A stretch of DNA of 64,000 nt from Dipteris shenzhenensis (taxonomy: Eukaryota > Polypodiophyta > Polypodiopsida > Gleicheniales). Position numbers and translations under genes: made by a program. The notes under the pieces are model-generated. The model made no database searches and had not been told where the DNA came from. It was given only the letters and a program-made list of their open reading frames with translations. The stretch lies in assembly GCA_047967505.1 (NCBI GenBank), contig CM106538.1. One strand, 5' to 3'. Shown here piece by piece: positions 34,912-47,268 of this stretch. The first letter of the stretch is position 1. Each line of letters begins with the position of its first letter.

Positions 34912-35599
34912 GCAAGATGCGACTGTGTCTTTTGTGCGAGAAGAGCCACAATAGCAAGCATTCCAGCCATAGCAACAGACGTTCCAACGAGGTGGAGGTG
35001 GTCGTGGTCATGGATGCAAACGTGGAGGCGAAGGGCATGGTCAGAATCATCCAAAGACCTATCTGTTTTGTTTGGGCGAAGGCCATTGGTGGAATGAATG
35101 CCTGGAGGCTCAAGAATGGGATCGGCAACGCGCGGAGCGACAAAAGATGGCCAGGAAAATGTCTAGCACTTCGGTGGTACACATTGTTGATGATGATCTG
35201 CTTGGTGTGCCCAAAGATTAGCATGATCACCCATGCTGGTACCAAGCTGTGAGGACCCACTCCCCAGAACGACGACAAGATGTTGAATTGGTCAGCTCTA
35301 GAACACGTGCATCGCCAATTTGCGAGTTGGTGATGAAGGAGCCCCCATTGATGTCCTTGCTAGAGTCCGCAGCACTGCCCAGTGAAGTGCGAAAGGTGCA
35401 GTTTGCAGAACCAATTGTTCAATCCGAGGCGATGACTCAAGCCAAATTCAAATTACTCTTACCAGGAAATGGTCCAACAGCGGTCGAAGCAACTCCATTG
35501 TTGGTTGCTAACCAAGCCAAGAGGTAGGCCAATTCTCTGCAAAGGGAGCCGGGGTTGGAGTGCATTTTGGAGGCTCCTATCCAAATTTCATTGGGCTGA

Positions 35600-36247
35600 T
35601 TGCTTAATCTGGTTTCAGGATTTCATCAACAATTGTTGCATTCCTTGCACACGGGGTCTAAACCAGAAGAGGTGGAGCTATGTCAAGCTGATTCATGCCT
35701 AGTTCTAGCAGTCCCTTTGACCAACATGAGAATTCTGGTAATTTTCGCAAAGGCACAAGTTCAGACTTTTGCTCAGGTGCTAGTAGATGGAGGTTCGGGG
35801 GTCAATATTGTCACTTTGAAGACTTGCCAAGAAATGGACTGGATGTCTTCGGAGCCAATGCCATTCTTAGTCCACATGGCTGATCAACACCGGGTTCGAC
35901 CACTTGGAATCTTGTGGGCCATCATTCTGGAGGTGGCGGGCATATCATTCATAGTGTCCTTTGTGGTGCTCAATATGGAAGCCGCAACACCAGAGTATAG
36001 TGTCCTTTTGGGAAGGCCTTGGTTGCAGCAAGCAAAAGTCAAGCAAAATTGGGAGCAGAACGTCATTTCAATGCAAAGAGGGAAGAAGAAAGTGCGGGTC
36101 ACCATGGGAGTGGCAGCACCATTGGCGGATGCAAACCAACCTATGTTGGTCAAGACAGTGAACATGGCGGATGGATTGGAGGATGATGAGGTGGAAGCCT
36201 TTCTCAAGGCAAATCCAGAGTTGGCTACATGCATCACAACTGTCTAG
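35600..36247 (+). pseudogene. Ty3 #3 aspartic protease
   Basis: The active-site motif is VLVDGGSGVNIVTL. The flap region (MADQHRVRPLGILWAI) and the SVLLGRPWLQQAKV motif follow, so the retropepsin domain is complete and open. The start is arbitrary because the domain is part of a polyprotein. The tail contains EDDEVEAFLKANPE and ends at TAG 36245-36247, before the RT. Confidence 0.85.
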
Positions 36248-36372
36248 CAGACGCGGCTAGCCCTACTGTTCCGAAGGAGTCCGAGCCCCACAGCAAGTAG
36301 CAGTAGAACTGGATATATGGGATCTCCTACAGTAGGAGCGGGAATTCGAAGGACGAATGAGCAGAGTCATGC

Positions 36373-37330
36373 ATGTTTAGGAGGATGCTCTTGATATGGT
36401 TTTTCTCAAAGCGGATGGCGCATCTAAACCTCAATCAAAGTCAACATTTTGTTGACAAATTTCACAGCAAATTGATTGCCCGATTGCGGGAATTTTCTAA
36501 TGTGTTTGCCTGGGACTATGCGGATATGAAGGGTCTGGATCCAAAGTTTTACCAACACCGGCTGAGCACCGGCTTAACCTCAAACCAGATGTCACTCCGA
36601 TGAAGATACAGAGGTATCGTATGAATCCGCACGTGGCTAAGCAAGTGCGTGAAGAACTGGAGCGCTTGTTGCATGTGGGATTCATCGCATCGATTGAAAA
36701 CGATTGAAAATCCAAAGTGGATTTTCCCCGATTGTCATTGTGCCAAAGAAAAACAAGAAATTGCATATTTGTGTCGACTACTGCAAGCTGAATGTGGCCA
36801 CAGTTCTTGATCCATTTCCCTTGCCCTATATGGATTCAATGCTCAATCAAGTGGCACGGCATGAGGTGTACTCTTTCTTGGATGGATATAGTGGGTACAA
36901 CGAAATCCGAATGGCTCCAAAAGACCAACCTAAAATAGCATTTATCATGTCTCTATGTCTGCACAGTTATGTGGTTCAGATTGCAGAATGCCCCCTTGAC
37001 CCAATGCAGGAGATCTTCGGGTCCTATTTGACAGATTTCATGAGGATTTTCCTAGATGACCTTAGTGTGTTCGGCACATTCGATGAGCACCTGGAGCACT
37101 TGCGAAAATGCTTCCAATGCTACAAGGAAGTCTCCTTCAGTTTCCGATGAAATGTCCCTTCGCAATCCGTAGTGGGGCCGACTCCTAGGGCATGTGATCT
37201 CAGTAGAAGGCATTGCGGTGGATCCAGATAAAGTCACAATAAGCAAGCCCTGGCACCAACAACGCCTAAGGAATGCTTGCGGTTCTTAGGCCAAATTTGA
37301 TGGCATGGCAGACATCTAAGCATACCAGCA
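36373..37330 (+). pseudogene. Ty3 #3 reverse transcriptase, truncated after the palm
   Basis: The RT begins with EFSNVFAWDYADMKGLDP, is interrupted at about 36600-36710, and continues with FSPIVIVPKKNKKLHICVDY, FLDGYSGYNEIRMAP and the catalytic FLDD (IFLDDLSVFG), which is intact. The MPFGLxNAPATFQ motif is corrupted (ECPLDPMQEIF). After LLGHVISVEGIAVDPDK (about 37185-37230) homology fades, and RNase H and integrase are absent. Confidence 0.85.
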
Positions 37331-39071
37331 GCTGAAGATTCAGCTTTCTAGAGCGCAGATTTCATGGGTTGAGGTTGAGGCGGCCGAGCCATCGCATGAC
37401 ACACGGCAGAAGGATTTGCAGCATGATGACAGTAGTCTTTTGCGAGGTCTCAGCCTAGCTGCCATACAACTCACTGTCACCAGGGCGGGATATTGGTAAT
37501 CTAAATTACACCTCTTGATTCATTGTTTGCATGTACCAGTTGTTGCTTGCTACTTGCTCGTCATCACACTTGCAGTTCTCTTGAGTGCATTCGCCTTCCA
37601 GCTCTCATCAGCATTCACTGTTATCTCATTTCTTCTCCTTTGCCTCGCCATGGGGATGGCTCATGCTCAATTTCTCCCTCTTCTTCCGTTGGTGTACATA
37701 GATTCTTAGTCAATTGATGCTCGTCTTTAGCGGTTATGGATTCGTAGTTTCAGCAGTATTGATTGGCAGAGGGTGGCTGTTCATCCGTCTACATCGGTGC
37801 TTTGCCAGTAGTTGGCGGTAGGAACTATTGTGGAGTTTTTGGATGAGCATCAGGAGCTGACTATGCAATTGATTCATCAATGTCTCTTTTTGCCTATGGA
37901 TGGAGCGAGAATCGTGCACACCGGCGGCAATGGAGGCTGAATTTGGAGCTCCTACGAGGGGTGAATACAAGCTGAGTGGATGTTCGGATGCTTAGATGAG
38001 GGACTTGTATCGTTGGATTCTTGAGTCGTTCTTCTTACAAGCCAAGACATATACCATCACTCCTCAGACTCGAGGGATGATAAAAGGGAGACTTATCATT
38101 GGGCCAGCAAATAGGAAGTGATGAAAATGTAATGATTCTGCTTATATATTGAAGATGAAAGGGTGGTGCCATGGGCGTGAATCCTAAAGGAGCAGATTCA
38201 TGCAGAAGCTTTGTGGGTGGCAACTCATGTGGACAAGAAGGAGGCACTCAATTCCAAGATTGGGCAAGTTCTAGAGATTTTGTTTCCCATTCATTTGGAG
38301 TCACCTCGACGGTCGATTGCCTTGGTGCTTACTCTTGCACCTGAGGGGCTTGCACAGAATGAGGTGGAGGGATCTCCTGGTGGATGGCTATGAAACAACG
38401 ATGGAAGAAGCCTCGCCTTAGCCAGGGGGTGGTGTCTCCCCTTGCACCTTCAACTCCAGTACATACTGGTGTTGTGGGAGGTGTTTCCACTACTGGGAGC
38501 AGGATCGACGACTAAGGATGTTCATACGAAAGTGGTAGTTAGAAACAACTGCGGATGTTGGTTTGAGTGGAGTGGCAACACATTTGTTGACAAAGTTACC
38601 TGAGAGTAGTGATGCAGGAATGAGCAAGAGGGGTGGTATTGTTGCACCTTAGTTCGGAAGAAGAGTAGAACTAGAGCAATGGCTACGGAAGGGCCTCACA
38701 GAATAAAGTGTCCTTGTGCAGCAAAGCGCATACGTCACTATAGTGGTTGCTTTTGGACAGGCAACATCGAAGATGTCCGAAATGCAGAGATGCTTTTGGA
38801 CAGGGAGGAGAAATAAAAAAAGGACATTCAGACAGACATTGTGATTATAGAGAGTGGATGCTTTTCTGATTGTTTTTTCGGAATGAGATGCTTGGTCATT
38901 CTTGTGTACTGAGTGAAGAGAGAGATTTAACTTACTGCACCTGGTTCTCTACCGAGGTTTTGCCTAAAATGATTGTTGCACATACACTTTGCACTCTTTC
39001 TTTGGTATCTGACTTCCACTCAGGGGATATTTATGCATGTGTGGTTTGCACAATCCATCGTGAGTGCCATG
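37331..39071 (+). other. Unidentified filler inside Ty3 #3
   Basis: This 1.7 kb lies where RNase H and integrase should be. It has short open frames (for example 38870-39241 plus, partly LTR) but no domain I recognise. A plus-strand reading at about 38040-38110 (KTYTITPQTRGMIKGRLIIG) looks protein-like yet is unplaced. It could be a captured genomic fragment or badly decayed pol. Confidence 0.4.
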
Positions 39072-39288
39072 TGTTAGGGCCTAAGTGGGGATGCCAAGAG
39101 GTGGGTGCACATGGGGATACCAAGAGACATGTGTGTGGGCAGGGGCATAGACCTCTCTCTCTATATGTATGCATACAAGGCAACACGGTTATCAAGGCAG
39201 TTACCATTCATCTTCTTTCTTGTCTCGTCTCGCTGTTTTGAGAGTCTCTTATGAATTGAAAACCCCATTGGGTCCTTTGGCCGCAACA
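39072..39288 (+). repeat. 3' LTR of Ty3 #3 (217 bp)
   Basis: It starts TGTTAGGGCC and ends CCGCAACA. It is collinear with the 5' LTR apart from a missing AAGGGCTTAGCCCT-type segment near the start, a few small indels and scattered substitutions. That level of difference indicates an old insertion. Confidence 0.88.
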
Positions 39289-41489
39289 AGAAGCAACTCA
39301 TCAAGCATTCATTTTGCCAATAGCTCACATATTCTAGGGTTCTTGATGGAGAACAGAGAGTGGGCAACCAAGAAAAATTAGATTCAAGATGAAATGTTAC
39401 AGTTTGGGTAAAATGGAGCAGTAAGGCGGTGCCCATCAAGTGGATGTTAGAGCTTCAAAAATGGAGCAAGGTGGTGTTCAAGGGGAGGTTAGGAATTAGA
39501 AATGGGAAAAGGTGGTGCTGAAGGGGAAGACAAGGTTGGGGTAAGGTGGATCTTAGAATGAGAACATGCCTATAAGAGGACAAGCCCCAATGGCTGCACC
39601 ACCATCCTAGTGGTTGCTCTATTGTTGAGGTGTCTATGTGTAGTATCTTTTGTGAAATTTGAAGGACTCCAAAAAACTATAAAGTGAAGTGTATCATATT
39701 GATAGATGGCAATGTTAAGTGTAACCAATATATACAATGCAATTCAGATGAGTAGTAGCACCCTCTTTCTACTCCAACATGCAACATCCAAGGACAACAG
39801 GAGCAAAAGCACAATGGATGTGGTCTTGTAATGATAATATCGCTCATAAATTCCACCTAGATTGTAATATCATGCATGTTCTTGAACTTCCATCTATGTG
39901 GATGGTGGACATGAAAAAAACATCACATTTGAGGATATAGGCAATGTCATCAACATTGTTGCAAACAATTGATCAAGCCCATGTGAACTCTAGGGGACAC
40001 CAAATGCACCTCAAGGATCAGCACCAATGCCAACCATTTTCTATGAAGCATATGGAGGATTGGCATCAACACCAATCAATTTTCAACCTCACTACACGTT
40101 TATTAGAGAATCAAAATTGAGCCATGGCATATCCAAAGGATGCTATGAAAAGAATTGCTAGTGCAGAATCTATGCAGGGTGTTGTCATGGGGAAAATGAG
40201 AGTGCATCCTCTTAAGACAGCATAGTATTTTCCATTTGGGAAGAGCGGCACTTGAAACGACTTGGATGGCTTACAATGTACAAGTCAAGACTAAAGCCAT
40301 GTGCATATGTCTAGATTTTTAATAAGAGATTTGGGTGGAAGACCTTACCTTGCATGCAAACATCTATATTTCTTTTTCATTCGTGTAATGGGATTGCATC
40401 AAAATCAGCATATCCTTATTTATGAACCAACCCTTACCATTCCTATCTAGATTATCATTCCCTTGCCCATGCTAGCCTAGACCTAGAAAGAGGTCCCTAT
40501 CCCACATTCTAGTATCACTATTCTTGATTATGTCTCTCAATCGGACCTAGTTCTCTACCCCAAATCTAGATCATACAATTTTATACTTTATCTTGGATAT
40601 CCCAATCCTAAGGCATTGTTGCTTCCCAAACCAAATTCTATAATATTGTTCCAGTGCCTAGTTACCCTAACTTCACCTGGGTCACTCTCGGATCCATACT
40701 TTTCCATTCTCATGGTCTCAGCCCAGTGTCCCTTCCTAAACTTGGGTCCACTGGGATATTGTTCCATTGTCCAAACCTCTGACCTACCTTGACTTTAACA
40801 AATCATCTTGGGTCTACACGTTCAATTATCTAAGTCCCAAGCCATTTTCCTTCCTTTCATTCTAGAACCAAATGATATTCCTAATTTTTTGTATAGGTCT
40901 CATACCCTTGCCCCATATCTAGATCCTTTCCCCAAGCCTAAATCAATACAACCTTAGTCCCAAATCATTGTCCCTACAGAGAATTGTATCACTCTAGAAC
41001 TATATCATTACCCTTGTCAGCTAGCCTAGATTGCAACATGAGATCTCAACACTTGTTCCAAACCTGAAGCATTGACCCAAGTGACCTTCTTGAATCCCGA
41101 TTGGCTAAGAATCTGATCACAGTACCAAACCCAAAAATCCTCCTTTACTGCACAAGCTCATTAGCATTTTCTTGAACAAATACACCAATTCCAAGTAAGT
41201 TGCCATGCATCAATGAAGTTAGAGTTGTATAGCATTCATCCTTTCCTGGACAAATCCTATTTTGATCATAATTGAGCTCTACCCTACTTTTGATTGTTGA
41301 CAAGTCATGAAAAGCTCTAGTAACTCCTCTACCCTATTGCCATAATAAAAGGGCTTTTTATGGGTGACACCCTCTTAGAAAAGATCATTAAGTTACATAA
41401 AGTTCAAAAAAATCTTGATTTAAATGCTCACAATAGAACTTTGCCCCTCTTGAGAGATTGCCAAGGTTAGAAAGGTGTTTGGAATGGTT
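39289..41489. other. No gene; decayed pyrimidine-rich repeat at 40400-41100
   Basis: The segment 39289-40390 is featureless. From about 40400 to 41100 the plus strand is C/T-rich, with recurring words such as CCCAAATCTAGATC, CTAGACCTAG, CCCAAACC and ATTGTTCC at irregular spacing of roughly 40 bp, which suggests an old minisatellite. No coding sequence was found. Confidence 0.4.
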
Positions 41490-42900
41490 GATACCCATGA
41501 TAATTAGACCAGTTCAATCTTTTCTTGGTTTTATGGCATTTTTTTCAAAAACATTTTCACGATAATGCAAAGATGTCTCTCCCATTGACCAAACTTCGTA
41601 AGGGGGTGACAAAGAAGTCTCTCCCATTGACCAAACTTTGTAAGGGGGTGACAAAGAAGAGCAAGAAGCCTATAAAGTTGGATGATGACTCTATATGCGT
41701 ATCATAATATACTCATTAATGAAAGGGGATTTGGGGGACTTTCAGGCTATTTGTGGGTAGGAGGGGGTTTTTTAAGTACTTATCTAATATATTTATGGTA
41801 ATGTACATGTACATGGGGAAATTAAAAATTACAACATGTATATATATAGAAGAGGGGGGGAAATTATACCCAAAAAAAAGGAAATTTCAAATACAAGGGT
41901 ATTCTAAATGTGTGCTTGCATGGGTTACATCGTTTTTTATTGAATGGCCCACCCCAAGTCTATAAGTTGGAATAATTATCTAAATGATAGTCTTGAGACT
42001 TTGATACAATAGCTGATTGCTTCATCATGCTAGCTATTATAAATCCTAACAAGCCATTCATGATTCTAGCTAGTGATTTTGCAATAGGTGCAGCTTTATT
42101 CCAAGATAGTAGTTTTTTTTTTTTAAAGGAAAAAAGTTAAATGATACTCTAAACTAAAGCGCTACTACCAAAAAAAAAAAAAAAGGTATGCTATGATACG
42201 CACCAAATTATGGAGACATGACCTATATGGATTGGATTTGGAGGGTTTAGTTGATCATTAGCCCCTTGAGTATTTTTGTAATCACCTTGACTTGAGAGGA
42301 GGAAAAGCTAGGTGGGCAGGACCTATGCAAGAATTTCAAGATCAGATAATGTAAGGGTAGTTTGAATAAAGTAGATAATGCATTCAACAAGATTAGTGAA
42401 GTTAAAACATTAATGAAGACAATGTTCTCTGACAGGCGTATGTAAGACCAATAGATATTATGGTTAGATTTGGTAGAGTGTCTTTTGAAGTTATCTCTAT
42501 AGCAAATAAGGATTCTCAAGATGTTGAAATTTTAATTTTGAGACTAAGATTAGAAATCACTATACAACCCAAAATGGATTGTTATTTCACAAGAGTAATG
42601 TATGCATAACTGATAGGGATGAAAAAAAGAAAAATATTTGATATGAATGTCATGTGACAATCCTAGTGGGGGTCATCCTAGTATACATAGGACCAATGAC
42701 TTTGTAAAATGGAATTCTTATTGGATGAAAATGAGACTGTATGTCCAAGCCAATGTGGAAAAGTATCAAGAAGGGTAGATTAATAAAGTAGAATTCTTTA
42801 AGATTGGTGGCATGTTGCATCCTCTATAGATTCCTGATGCTAAACTGCATCTATGGATCTTGTGACAAGGTTACCTCAGTCAAGCAGAGGACATGACATG
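41490..42900 (+). mobile_element. Ty3/gypsy element #4 remnant (RT connection - RNase H - integrase)
   Basis: Scattered plus-strand frames line up in Ty3 order. QSFLGFMAFFSK and then SLPLTKLRKGVT (RT connection) lie at 41515-41620. NPNKPFMILASDFAIGAALF (RNase H) is at about 42045-42105. ARWAGPMQEFQDQI and then LNKVDNAFNKIS (RNase H end) are at about 42310-42400. NPSGGHPSIHRTNDFVKWNS (integrase zinc-domain shape) and GGMLHPL with a stop before IPDAKL (start of the integrase core) lie at about 42660-42850. The strip is broken by many stops and an insertion at about 41710-42030. No LTRs were seen. It is distinct from elements 1-3 in sequence. Confidence 0.75.
41575..41658 (+). repeat. In-frame 42 bp tandem duplication in the element #4 connection domain
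   Basis: GTCTCTCCCATTGACCAAAC begins at 41575 and again at 41617. The two 42 bp units differ by one visible substitution. The unit encodes a SLPLTKL.KGVTKK segment of the connection domain, now present twice without a frameshift. Confidence 0.9.
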
Positions 42901-42916
42901 TAAATTAGTGATTCCT

Positions 42917-43065
42917 TACTATTTCACCTCAAATACAATCATTCTATTTGCATTAATCATACTATCTCACCTTAGATATAATCATTCTATTTGCATTAAT
43001 TGTTCTATATGCATTAATCGTACTTTTACACCTTAGATATAATAATTCTATTTGCATTAATAACT
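42917..43065 (+). repeat. AT-rich tandem repeat with ATTCTATTTGCATTAAT core
   Basis: CACCTYARATAYAATMATTC and TATTTGCATTAAT recur three to four times, with units of roughly 35-57 bp. No gene is associated with it. Confidence 0.8.
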
Positions 43066-45682
43066 TGATTTGACATTATCTCCTCAAGAAATTTCAATCA
43101 AATACATATTCTAACGTAGCCCAATGATCTTCTAACCTTAGAGACCAATCTGGTTAATTCCTCTACAGTAAGTGGTTAATGCCACTAAATTTATCACTTG
43201 TGAATCACAACGATCTTGTGAAGCATAATAATGTCATATCCCTCGATAAACAAGCAACCCACAAATAAAATTGCATCAAATGATAGCTATGTGTCCCAAG
43301 GAAATGAATGACGAGAGACAATTAAAGGACAAACATATGTCCCAAGGAAGTGCATGACCAAATCCACTCATATTTCCAAAAAGCATGTATGTGTCAAAGG
43401 AATTGTCAAAACATCAAACGGTTAAGGCCAAATATAGGTCATATGCAAGTGCTAATAATGGCAATCACATGTCAAGGAGCTAGCTCAAAGGAAGGTACAT
43501 ATTATTATACAAGTGGCTAATGGACTAAAACAATATGATCCATCCATGGGACCAATAAAACATGACTGTTTTATGTGAGGCCTAGATTTGCAATGCATTA
43601 TAAAATCAAGTGGAGAGCAAATTAATTTTGTGTGGGCTGTGACTACACTTTATGTAACTCGTACTCTCAATAAAAAGCATAATTCACATACTTTAGTTTT
43701 GAGGGAGTTGATGGCCATAACTAGCCATAAGGGATGTAGATCAAAAAGCATTTTGTGTTTGAGTAAAATGGACTCCAATATATTCTAATCTGGTTCTAAA
43801 GAATCTTAAAGAATGCTTCACTAGGTTCCAATAAGTATGGATGTACGTTATGCAACAAAAGCACCAAAGAACAATAAAGTAAATTTTCTTACATATATAG
43901 CAAAATATAGAAGTACACATCATGATATTCCTTTTGTTCATAAAAAATAAAGTAGTCCAAATTCCTAGGAATGCAAAGTCAAAATACAACAAAACGTGAA
44001 GTGCAAAAGATTGTTTTTAAAAATCTCAAAAAGAGAACCTTTTGATGTGTAAACAAAGAGAGGATGATTTTAAAGAGGCCTAGTGCCATTTTCCTCAAAT
44101 CTATTTGAGTATATTCCATCCATACTATCAGAATGCTTGAGAATGTTTTCACAACCCTATTTTGAACTCAAAGATACATAAAACAAAATGATAGTTTGAA
44201 TGATACAAAGCAACACAAAAGACCCCTATAAATGTAAAGAAGAAAAGCACAAAATATCCAAGCATTTGCATGCAAATTGGGCTTGGAAAGTGTAAACACG
44301 AACCTTAATAACAAATGCCTATAATGTTGAAATTTGTAACTTCAAATAGCTATCCAAAATGGTATGTGACCAACTGTTTGATACCATAATTTTATGTAGG
44401 AACAAAAAAGTGTGCAATGACGATCACATGTGTACACGGATATCCCATGATTTTTTAAATCATGGATGCCTATACACACCAAACATACTCACAACTAATT
44501 CTTCTAACAACACAAGTCCCCCCCCCCCTCTCTCTTTCTCTCTCTTCACTCATTAATCAAGCTTTTTTATATTTTTTAAGGCTTGCAACATATTGTATTA
44601 TCTAATTTATCATGAAGATTTTGTTTAAAGACCTTTCTACTACAAATGATTAATATTGATGACCATGACAAAGGAATTACAAACAAACAAATATCACATG
44701 CTGCATTTTTCATGGCAAAAAAAAAAGCCAACATAAATTTAGGTTTCAAGTGGAAGGACTTAAGGTGACATAGTTCTTTTGCACTAAGAATGACATGCTT
44801 GATTTCATATATAATAAGTGATAAGCATCTTGTGAGCATTCCATACGTAAATTACATATACAAGATATAATAAAACAATACTTGCATTACCACTACGAAC
44901 GTGTTCATGTGGGAGATTTCAATTCATTCAATTAGATACACAATGATCAATGCATTTCCAAATGAAAGATGGGATCTCACGATATTTAAGGATTAAAAAG
45001 CATGCTAGAGAGAATCTTGGCAATATGGGACTAAAATGGGCTTATTAGTATACATTGTTGTTCTTGGTGGGGTAAAGAGGGGTTAACGAGGAAGGGAGGT
45101 TGTGATCATGGAAAGGATGAGGACATATTCATGGGGCATCAATGAGTTGGCTATGTGGATGCTAGTCTTGTTAGGGGAACGGTTAAAGTAATGGAAATAA
45201 GGTGATAGTTATGAAGGGATAACTTATTCAAAAGCAAACACTTTTTTGACTCTTGTAAGAATTGGTTGCATGTCCTCATGCCACCATCTTAATGAGTGTC
45301 AACAAGGTGACTCAAACCCACTTCATTTGTGACAACAACAAGAGACACAATAGCAAAGAGTGGCAAAGGGAGCCCCTTGGTGTCAAACCCATGTGTGCCT
45401 ACATGGTCAATTGCCCTTCTTGATCAATACGTTTGTGTGTAAAGCTGCCTTTGCGATGATCAATCCACTAGGAATTTGGAGAGGCAAAGGCCTACACTAG
45501 CTTTCCAGGTGCCAAAGGTCCCCCAATTGAAAAGATGTGTTGGTTGGTAAAGGCGGCGGGGGGGGGGAGCATGAATAATGAGGACATCTCTCTATTTATC
45601 AAGGGAAGAGCCCCCCTTCCTCTTATTTATGAAGGTTAGAATTTAAAACCCTTTTACAATAAATTTGTCACAGCATCTCATG
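43066..45682. other. No gene recognised
   Basis: The sequence is AT-rich. Words such as TGTCCCAAGGAA and GTCAAAGGAA recur loosely at 43280-43500. A C11 run with (TC)n is at 44517-44545. Short frames (43588-43788 plus, 43741-43992 minus) have no family resemblance that I can see. Confidence 0.35.
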
Positions 45683-45790
45683 TAGCTTACTAGAAAGAGC
45701 ATATGAGTAGGTAAAAGGTCTATTGAGTTCAAATCCCCCCCTTTGCATGAAATTCCTTTGACCTTAGCGGAATTGGGCTATCTCGAACTT
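45683..45790 (+). mobile_element. tRNA-derived SINE-like sequence or tRNA pseudogene
   Basis: TAGCTTACTAGAAAGAGC (45683-45700) resembles a pol III A box, and GAGTTCAAATCC (45725-45736) resembles a B box. Their spacing of about 30-40 bp is that of a tRNA gene. The tRNA arms do not fold perfectly, and the similarity continues into non-tRNA sequence, as in plant SINEs. No poly(A) or TSD was established. Confidence 0.45.
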
Positions 45791-45938
45791 TTCACCTAAG
45801 AAAATAATTAAATTTCTCCATTAAAAAACAAGTGAGTACAAGTACTCGTGACCACTGCCTTAAGTTTAGCCAGATGCAAATGATTGTCAAGATGAATGGA
45901 TGAAGCAACAACTTGCAAATGCAAAGAGATTTGCAAAG

Positions 45939-45941
<3 letters not shown>

Positions 45942-46003
<62 letters not shown>
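45942..46003 (+). repeat. (TG)n(AG)n compound microsatellite
   Basis: About 15 TG units are followed by about 15 AG units. It is the same compound type as the one at 29248. Confidence 0.96.
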
Positions 46004-46005
<2 letters not shown>

Positions 46006-46910
46006 CAAAATAGAAGGGGGCCACTTGGCAACAAAGTGTGTGGGATACTTTTTAACAAAAATGTAACTAGAGCGCTTCTTCGAAGGCAGTGCTAATAAAG
46101 GCCTTTTCAACTAGGTTTCACCTTAGGTCAAGTTATATGTATGTTCATATTACCTTTAGAAGAGCTAGAGGAGAAGTATATCCTAAGAAGAGGAATTAGT
46201 GAGAGCCATTAAGGTTGTGGGTATGTTTTAAAATTATAACTCCACCCTTAAAAAGACATTGTGGGTTTGTTTTAAATTACAACGCCATCCTTAAATGACA
46301 TTATGTTACACACCATACCTTCCTCCCTTGTTGCTAAACTCAGAGCATGCATAACTGAGATGCTCCCAAGCCACGAATCGGTTGGTTGAGGAAGAGGAGT
46401 TGTCTCAACAATCTCACCATTACGAAAGCCCTAATAACATCGAGGGAAAAGGGGTCTTATGAGAAAACTAATTCTCAATGATACATATCATAATGTTTTG
46501 GCAAAAATGTAGATTTTATATCATTTTCAACCTGCAAATGCTTCAGAAAGTCCCTTTACCCACAAAACCACTGAACTCGTTTCCAGAGCCAACACAAGCA
46601 AGAGCCATACCTAGCAAGAGGTTGTCTCAAAACACGTTGACTTGTTACTTGGCCAGCACTAGGACGATTTTCAGAAATCTCAAATCCTAGGCAGCCAAGT
46701 GGCTTCAAAGGAACCGTGAGATGTAGGAAGCCTTTAATAGATGTGCTTTTCTTAATTTGTTGGAGCCATTAATAGTTATTTATACAGTCGCCACTATACT
46801 CATAAAAGAGGCTTGGGTACCTTCGTTTTTCATAGCTCCCTCTTATCCATCGCGTTACGTACCTCCCCGCCCCTCTTGTTCTGAGGATACATGAGGTTCG
46901 CCATGCCTAC
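46004..46910. other. No gene recognised
   Basis: The sequence is unremarkable. TTTATACAG at about 46777 is a weak TATA-like word ahead of the duplicated block. The composition becomes less AT-rich from about 46800, which may be the left part of the Helitron-type region. Confidence 0.3.
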
Positions 46911-47268
46911 CTTGCTCGATGTTATCTTCTCCACCGTTGGCCACAGGCATGAAGTCCCCCTTTTTTGTTCTCTACCATCAAATCCTTCATTGCGGCTCCT
47001 TTGCATTCCTTTCTTTCTACTCCTCAATTCTCTGTTGTTAGTCTCCGATTCTGCATAATTCCTGATAGTCACGTTTGGTCTTGTAGCTTGGTCTTTCCTC
47101 TGGTTGCGGTACACTTCTATGTTTCAACGGTAATAGGTGTGGCTCATCTCCCGAATTGATCCACGACTGAAGCGCTCCTTTGCTTTAACTTTCTTTACCT
47201 TCTCCTTGCCTTAAGTTTGCAGGTCGTAGCAGTTCTACGTGACTGTGCTTTTGAAGGGAACGTGTTTC
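46911..47268 (+). repeat. 358 bp tandem duplication, copy 1
   Basis: It starts CTTGCTCGATGTTATCTTCT and ends GGAACGTGTTTCC, and copy 2 begins at the next base. The only difference I can find is TCTCCACC here and TCTGCACC in copy 2. It lies about 2 kb upstream of the Rep/helicase ORF. The minus-strand frames through it are Arg-rich and look like shadows. Confidence 0.97.

Larger units (their letters stand above)
33160..39288 (+). mobile_element. Ty3/gypsy element #3 with both LTRs, internally deleted
   Basis: Two direct LTRs (33160-33398 and 39072-39288) flank gag, protease and the N-terminal RT in Ty3 order. The 5 bp before the 5' LTR are AGAAT and after the 3' LTR AGAAG, a 4-of-5 match as expected for an old 5 bp target-site duplication. 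The RT connection, RNase H and integrase are missing, and about 1.7 kb of unrelated sequence fills 37330-39071. The element is therefore non-autonomous and decayed. Confidence 0.88.
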
